A stretch of 9,691 nucleotides of DNA from Bacteroidota bacterium (GTDB lineage Bacteria; Bacteroidota; Bacteroidia; Chitinophagales; Chitinophagaceae): the NCBI GenBank assembly GCA_023440945.1, contig JAEZRL010000107.1, forward strand, positions 1 to 9,691, in the 5' to 3' direction. Both the position numbers and the translations under genes were made by a program. Below the pieces are notes generated by a model, which worked only from the letters and a program-made list of their open reading frames with translations, made no database searches and had not been told where the DNA came from. Positions 5,877 to 9,691 of this stretch are shown one piece after another (the first letter of the stretch is position 1; each line of letters opens with the position of its first letter).

Positions 5877-7694
5877 TTACTTTGCTAATTTTTCACTTAA
5901 AACTTCAATCATTCTTCTGCCTTTTGCTATATCTTCTTTTAGTTTATCTTCCTTAAATTCTTTTTCTACATTAAGTGATTGTAAATGCGCATCAAATGCA
6001 GTCATTAAATCTTTTACCGTTTTATTAGAGGATCTCGCTGCAAGCGCTCTGATGATTCTTATCTTCTCATAATCTGCAATCCCTTCGCGTAATTTCTCGA
6101 AACGAATACAACTGTTACCGCCCGGATATACTAAAAAACAATCACCTGCTGCCCACGATCCATAACGCGCATCACGCATAGGATTTTCAGGCCATGCATC
6201 ATAAGCCCAACGAAGAAAACCATTATAGCCATGTGCTGCAGAATACCAACTGATCCATCTTCCCTCTATAGGTGGCGAGAAAAGAAAATTGTTAGGTTTG
6301 GCGGGATTGCAACATACATAATAAGTGGTAGTTTGCCCCCTTGCTGTTCTTGTTTTTACCTGTTCAATATTTGCCTCATTGCCATACAAAAAACAATAAT
6401 CATCCAATAAAGTATCAAGTTCTTCATGCCAATTACCCGCATAAGTTATCTTCCATTGAAGTGAATGCTGCTTAATAACTTTAATAGCTGAAAGCGTTTG
6501 CTCCATAGCATTTTCATTAATGCCGAGGTACGTTTTATTAAACCATCCTTTCTTTTCAAGATGTGCTTTCAAATCGGTAAGAAAAGCATTCCAGTTGGTC
6601 TTAAAAGTATCCGATGAAGGCAGCCATTGTTCATATACATAATTGCCTGTTGCTTCATCCATGTAACGGAATCGTTCTCCCCAGGGTATCGGGGTATAAA
6701 TAGTGATAGCTTTATCAATACCTACGCTCATTGCCAGTTCAACGTACTGATCAAAAATAGTGTAATCGAATTTCCAGGAATTATCTTTCTGTTTAATCCA
6801 TTCTATCATTCCACCCTCAATCGTATATTCATTATCTGCCCAGGGCGAATGCACCCCATAAGTAGTTATGTATTTACCACCTGCATCCGCATATAGTTGT
6901 AAATGTTTTTTCAGTAAAGCTTTATGTTCTTCACCCCACGGTTTTAGATGATAATAGTTTGCAACTGCCCAGGGATTTTGCCACAGATCGAGCCTGTATT
7001 GCCAGTCATGTGGTTTAGGCAATGTTTGATTTTGCACTTTGATATTTACCTGTAAAACCTTATGTTCTTTTTCATCCTGCACTTCAATAGTTCCGGTATA
7101 AGTACCGGGTGCAGCATCACCAGGTATATTAAAAGAAAGCCATACAGGACGTACCGTTTTACCGGGCACATTAAAACGATCAAAAGATTCAAACCTGTCG
7201 GGCATCAGGAAACCATTTTTGTAAGGAGTTTCACCACAAATAGCATCGGGTGAGCCATAAGGATAATTAGCTAATACATACCGAACCATATTGAGTTGAA
7301 TATTATTTTTATCCAACACTTTACCGTTTTCATTTTTAAAATCATTTATTTTAAAGCCTACCTGATCTAATGTATCCGGTGACCAGACGATAATTTGCGT
7401 ATTCAATCTTTCCCCACGCCATCCAACAGCTTTCCATGTTGCTGTTTCATCTTTTATCTCCGGCACTTCCGTTCTAAAATATAATTCATCTTCAGAGCCG
7501 AAAGCCGCATGTAATCCTGCTTTTTCATTATCCCATGCGGCAGGATTCACTGGAACATCAAGTGTATATTCTGGATGATAATGTGAAGGACCGATTTTAG
7601 GAAGAAGGGATGAATCAATCTGACCTTTATACGGCTGTGCAGAAGCAGACCCTATAAAAGTGACAAATAAAAAAATAACTGCAAGCTTTTTCAT
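5877..7694 (-). CDS. exported GH123/DUF4091-type glycoside hydrolase
   Basis: A 605-residue exported protein resembling family GH123, whose characterised members are exo beta-N-acetylgalactosaminidases using substrate-assisted catalysis. The signal peptide (MKKLAVIF...) ends in ASA-Q at about residue 19-20. An N-terminal beta-sandwich-like part (to about residue 225) contains VRPVWLSFNIPGDAAPGTYTGTIEV. The TIM-barrel-like catalytic part contains YLGINENAMEQT (389-400), ITYAGNWHEE, TTTYYVCCNPAKPNNFLFSPP (about 455-475), GYNGFLRWAYDAW, DCFLVYPG and SCIRFEKLREGIADYEKIRI, all typical of DUF4091 proteins. The position I align with the GH123 catalytic Asp-Glu pair reads Asn393-Glu394, so activity may differ. 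The ATG at 7692-7694 gives a normal signal peptide; an in-frame ATG at 7710-7712 adds six residues. It is probably periplasmic or surface-located. No SusC/SusD pair or sulfatase is adjacent, so substrate is unknown. Confidence 0.85.
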   Translation of the reverse strand: MKKLAVIFLFVTFIGSASAQPYKGQIDSSLLPKIGPSHYHPEYTLDVPVNPAAWDNEKAGLHAAFGSEDELYFRTEVPEIKDETATWKAVGWRGERLNTQIIVWSPDTLDQVGFKINDFKNENGKVLDKNNIQLNMVRYVLANYPYGSPDAICGETPYKNGFLMPDRFESFDRFNVPGKTVRPVWLSFNIPGDAAPGTYTGTIEVQDEKEHKVLQVNIKVQNQTLPKPHDWQYRLDLWQNPWAVANYYHLKPWGEEHKALLKKHLQLYADAGGKYITTYGVHSPWADNEYTIEGGMIEWIKQKDNSWKFDYTIFDQYVELAMSVGIDKAITIYTPIPWGERFRYMDEATGNYVYEQWLPSSDTFKTNWNAFLTDLKAHLEKKGWFNKTYLGINENAMEQTLSAIKVIKQHSLQWKITYAGNWHEELDTLLDDYCFLYGNEANIEQVKTRTARGQTTTYYVCCNPAKPNNFLFSPPIEGRWISWYSAAHGYNGFLRWAYDAWPENPMRDARYGSWAAGDCFLVYPGGNSCIRFEKLREGIADYEKIRIIRALAARSSNKTVKDLMTAFDAHLQSLNVEKEFKEDKLKEDIAKGRRMIEVLSEKLAK

Positions 7695-7728
7695 GATTAC
7701 TTTAGTTAACATTGAACACGAAGTATTA

Positions 7729-7736
7729 CAAATCTA
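7729..7736 (-). promoter_or_regulatory. promoter -7 box of the glycosidase gene
   Basis: Reads TAGATTTG on the minus strand, an exact TAnnTTTG match, about 35 bp before the ATG at 7694. A TTG at 7752-7754 lies 15 bp upstream, slightly short of the usual spacing. Confidence 0.5.
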
Positions 7737-7925
7737 TAAAGTACGATAATACAATTATTGAGTTTAGAAAAACAATCATTTAACTGCTCATTACCATCTT
7801 TCATTCAACATTGCCAAAGGCCGGTTTTATTCAAATGATTTTGCCTTGTAATTGAATAGTGCAATAGAATAGCATCAAATAATGTATGGAATCTGTGATT
7901 TTATTTGCAGCATTTCTTAAATAGA

Positions 7926-7953
7926 AAACGGCGAAAGTAAACTTCCGCCGTTT
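7926..7953 (-). terminator. hairpin terminator of the phosphatase gene, possibly bidirectional
   Basis: A 13-bp inverted repeat with one A-C mismatch (7926-7938 with 7941-7953) and a GC-rich core (CGGCG/CGCCG) lies 22 bp past the phosphatase stop. On the minus strand it is followed by TTTTCTATTT. On the plus strand it is followed by G and seven T, an even better U-tract, so it could also stop transcription from the other side. Confidence 0.8.
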
Positions 7954-7975
7954 GTTTTTTTAAGAATATCATTTT

Positions 7976-9637
7976 TCATTTCATCACTTCTTCTATCACA
8001 TTACCTACGCAACCGCTGGGCATTTGAATACGCAACATAGCAGCAACGGTAGCTGCAATATCGGTCATATGCGTTTCTCGGTTTGTTTTACCTTGTTTGA
8101 TGCCCCAACCGTACCATAATAAAGGAACATGTGAATCGTATGGATTCCACAAACCATGCGATGTTCCGTTACCACTGCCTGTTAAAAAGCCTGGTTTCAA
8201 CACTATTTGAATATCGCCGCTTCTGGTTGGATAATAACCATTTGCAAACATTTCTCTTTGTTTAGCAGGCATAGGTACCGCCATCATTTCATCCAGTCTG
8301 AAGGCTCTCGATATTCCGCTTACCTGCTGCAAAGAATCAATGATCAAATTACAAACAGCTTCTTTATCTATCTTGTTAGCAGTGATTACATCATTATTTA
8401 ATATCACCTGGTAATTATTAATGTCGGTTATCAAACTGTCTCTGCCGAATTGTTGTTTTAGTGCACTGCTTACATTTCTAATAAAATCGCCCATGCCAAA
8501 CCAGCCCCCTGGTAATTTATTGGCAACAGAAAATTTTGGTGAATGTGCTGCGCCATGATCGGCTGACAAGAAAACAAGATAATCGCCTTTACCAACATTT
8601 GCATCAAGGAATTTGAAGAAGTTGCCAAGCACTTCATCCAGACGCACAAAATCATCCATCTGTTCCCATGAATTAGGTCCAAAAGTGTGACCAATATAAT
8701 CGGGGGATGAAAAGCTTACGGTAAGAAAATCGGTTGTACCTGATTTGCCAAGTTTCTCCCCTTTTACCGCTGCTTCAGCTAATGCTTCAGTTACAACATT
8801 ACCATAAGGTGTTGAAATAATTTTACCGTAATCTTTACCAACAAATCGTGAAAGATCATAAGGGAAAGATGTTTGATCATCACCAAATGGTCTTCCTTCA
8901 TAAGCTTCAACATCTGCGGTACTGTATCTTGTATATTGCTCTTTGGGTAAAGCCAGCTCCCATTTTAATTTAAGCAGAGAATCAACGATCTTTCTTTGAT
9001 TGAATTGCTGCACCCAGTTTGGCAACTCTCCCATATAATAGGTGCTGGTTATAAAATTGCCGGTTGAATGATCGAACCAGAAAGCACCATTAGCTGCATG
9101 GCCTGCAGGCAAAATGGATGCACGATCTTTAAAAGAAACACCGATAACTTTACTTTTAAAATTAGTAGCAAGTCTTAATTCATCGCCGATAGTTGTAGCA
9201 AGCATATTACGCGGACTCATTTTACCGGCATCGCTGTTACTGCCAACAGATTGTACTGAATTATCTTCTGTACAATATACCTCCCGCTTTTGTAAACGGT
9301 CGTAAAAGTCGTTACCCGTAATGCCATGAATAGCAGGAACGGAACCGGTAAAAACGCAGGTATGTCCCAACGCTGTAACCGTGGGTGCATAAGGAATAAA
9401 TGTGTTTTCGCAGGTAAAACCTTTATTCAAAAAGCGCTTAAAACCACCATCCGATTTATAAAGATCATAATAGCGGTAAATATAATCCCAACGCATCTGG
9501 TCAACAACAATGCCTACAACCAACTTAGGACGATCGAGGGTCTGGGAAGTTGTTGATACAGTTGGTTTAGCAGTTGTTTGTGCAGTTGAAAAACAAACAT
9601 AAAAAATACAGGCAATAAGCAAAAGTGCGTGTTTCAT
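7976..9637 (-). CDS. pafA: PafA-type alkaline phosphatase (secreted phosphate monoesterase)
   Basis: A periplasmic or secreted alkaline phosphatase of the PafA type, releasing phosphate from organic monoesters with two Zn2+ ions and a Thr nucleophile. With the start at 9637 it is 553 residues, near the known size of PafA. The signal peptide MKHALLLIAC... ends at STAQ (about residue 20). Metal and catalytic positions are all present: Asp46 (GIVVDQMRWDY), nucleophile Thr88 (APTVTALGHT), Asp313 and His317 (SPDYIGHTFG), Asp360-His361 (SADHGAA) and His494 (TSHGLWNP). The PafA monoesterase set is also present: Asn109 (GITGND), Lys170 and Arg172 (SFKDRAS). In-frame ATGs at 9664 and 9679 exist; the latter overlaps the promoter box, and 9637 gives the standard signal peptide. 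The gene has its own promoter and terminator. Phosphate control is common for such enzymes, but I see no pho box. Confidence 0.92.
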   Translation of the reverse strand: MKHALLLIACIFYVCFSTAQTTAKPTVSTTSQTLDRPKLVVGIVVDQMRWDYIYRYYDLYKSDGGFKRFLNKGFTCENTFIPYAPTVTALGHTCVFTGSVPAIHGITGNDFYDRLQKREVYCTEDNSVQSVGSNSDAGKMSPRNMLATTIGDELRLATNFKSKVIGVSFKDRASILPAGHAANGAFWFDHSTGNFITSTYYMGELPNWVQQFNQRKIVDSLLKLKWELALPKEQYTRYSTADVEAYEGRPFGDDQTSFPYDLSRFVGKDYGKIISTPYGNVVTEALAEAAVKGEKLGKSGTTDFLTVSFSSPDYIGHTFGPNSWEQMDDFVRLDEVLGNFFKFLDANVGKGDYLVFLSADHGAAHSPKFSVANKLPGGWFGMGDFIRNVSSALKQQFGRDSLITDINNYQVILNNDVITANKIDKEAVCNLIIDSLQQVSGISRAFRLDEMMAVPMPAKQREMFANGYYPTRSGDIQIVLKPGFLTGSGNGTSHGLWNPYDSHVPLLWYGWGIKQGKTNRETHMTDIAATVAAMLRIQMPSGCVGNVIEEVMK

Positions 9638-9676
9638 TTCAGGAGATTTGAGTTTACATTTCATAAAGATTATAAG

Positions 9677-9684
9677 CAAATGTA
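9677..9684 (-). promoter_or_regulatory. promoter -7 box of the phosphatase gene
   Basis: Reads TACATTTG on the minus strand, an exact TAnnTTTG match, 39 bp before the ATG at 9637. The window ends 7 bp further on, so the -33 region cannot be examined. Confidence 0.55.
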
Positions 9685-9691
9685 AGTGTTG

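Larger units (their letters stand above)
7695..7975. other. intergenic stretch between the two exported-enzyme genes
   Basis: No gene is supported here. It contains the glycosidase promoter (7729-7736) and the phosphatase terminator (7926-7953), which shows that the two minus-strand genes are probably separate transcription units. The DNA between these two sites is AT-rich and unremarkable. Confidence 0.6.

Noticed and set aside
5759..6072. Two overlapping short plus-strand frames rich in Phe, Leu and Ser
   Set aside because: Their hydrophobic composition reflects AT-rich intergenic DNA and the antisense of the Lys/Glu-rich glycosidase C-terminus; there is no start context or promoter.
6627..6896. 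89-codon plus-strand open frame opposite the glycosidase gene
   Set aside because: It lies fully within the antisense of a well-supported gene and has no recognisable motif.
5877..9637. Glycosidase and phosphatase as a polysaccharide utilisation locus
   Set aside because: No SusC/SusD, regulator or sulfatase is present, and a terminator and separate promoters divide the two genes.

Overview
The window looks like a chromosomal stretch from an aerobic Bacteroidota bacterium, most likely in or near the Chitinophagaceae. The evidence is AT-rich intergenic DNA, several exact TAnnTTTG promoter -7 boxes (the Bacteroidota sigma factor motif), almost no Shine-Dalgarno sequences, signal peptides ending in A-Q, and RarA, HemF and PafA-type proteins with Bacteroidota-style sequences. 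The family placement is inference. I see no tRNA, rRNA, insertion sequence, CRISPR array or phage gene.

Layout, left to right. The left edge holds the N-terminal 128 codons of a beta-carbonic anhydrase on the minus strand, cut by the window boundary. A gene-free stretch with two hairpins follows; one hairpin is a convincing terminator for the next gene, a small secreted beta-barrel-like protein (minus strand). Next comes a class I isoprenoid-synthase-like protein (minus strand). A plus-strand pair follows: a four-helix membrane protein and rarA, 25 bp apart. rarA converges on hemF (minus strand) with only 8 bp between their stop codons. hemF is divergent from a 75-codon gene for a secreted, membrane-anchored CxxC protein. 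After about 295 bp without a clear gene come two separately transcribed minus-strand genes for exported enzymes: a GH123/DUF4091-type glycosidase and a PafA-type alkaline phosphatase, separated by a hairpin terminator.

The genes do not form one pathway. They are mostly single-gene units with their own promoters: housekeeping (carbonic anhydrase, HemF, RarA), envelope (beta-barrel, CxxC protein, four-helix protein) and extracytoplasmic scavenging (glycosidase, phosphatase). HemF requires O2, so the organism can live aerobically. The most interesting items are the orphan isoprenoid-synthase-like protein with two recognisable metal-binding motifs, the Asp-to-Asn change at the presumed catalytic pair of the GH123-like enzyme, and the tiny CxxC protein divergent from hemF. 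I found no clear evidence of a wholly new multi-gene system.
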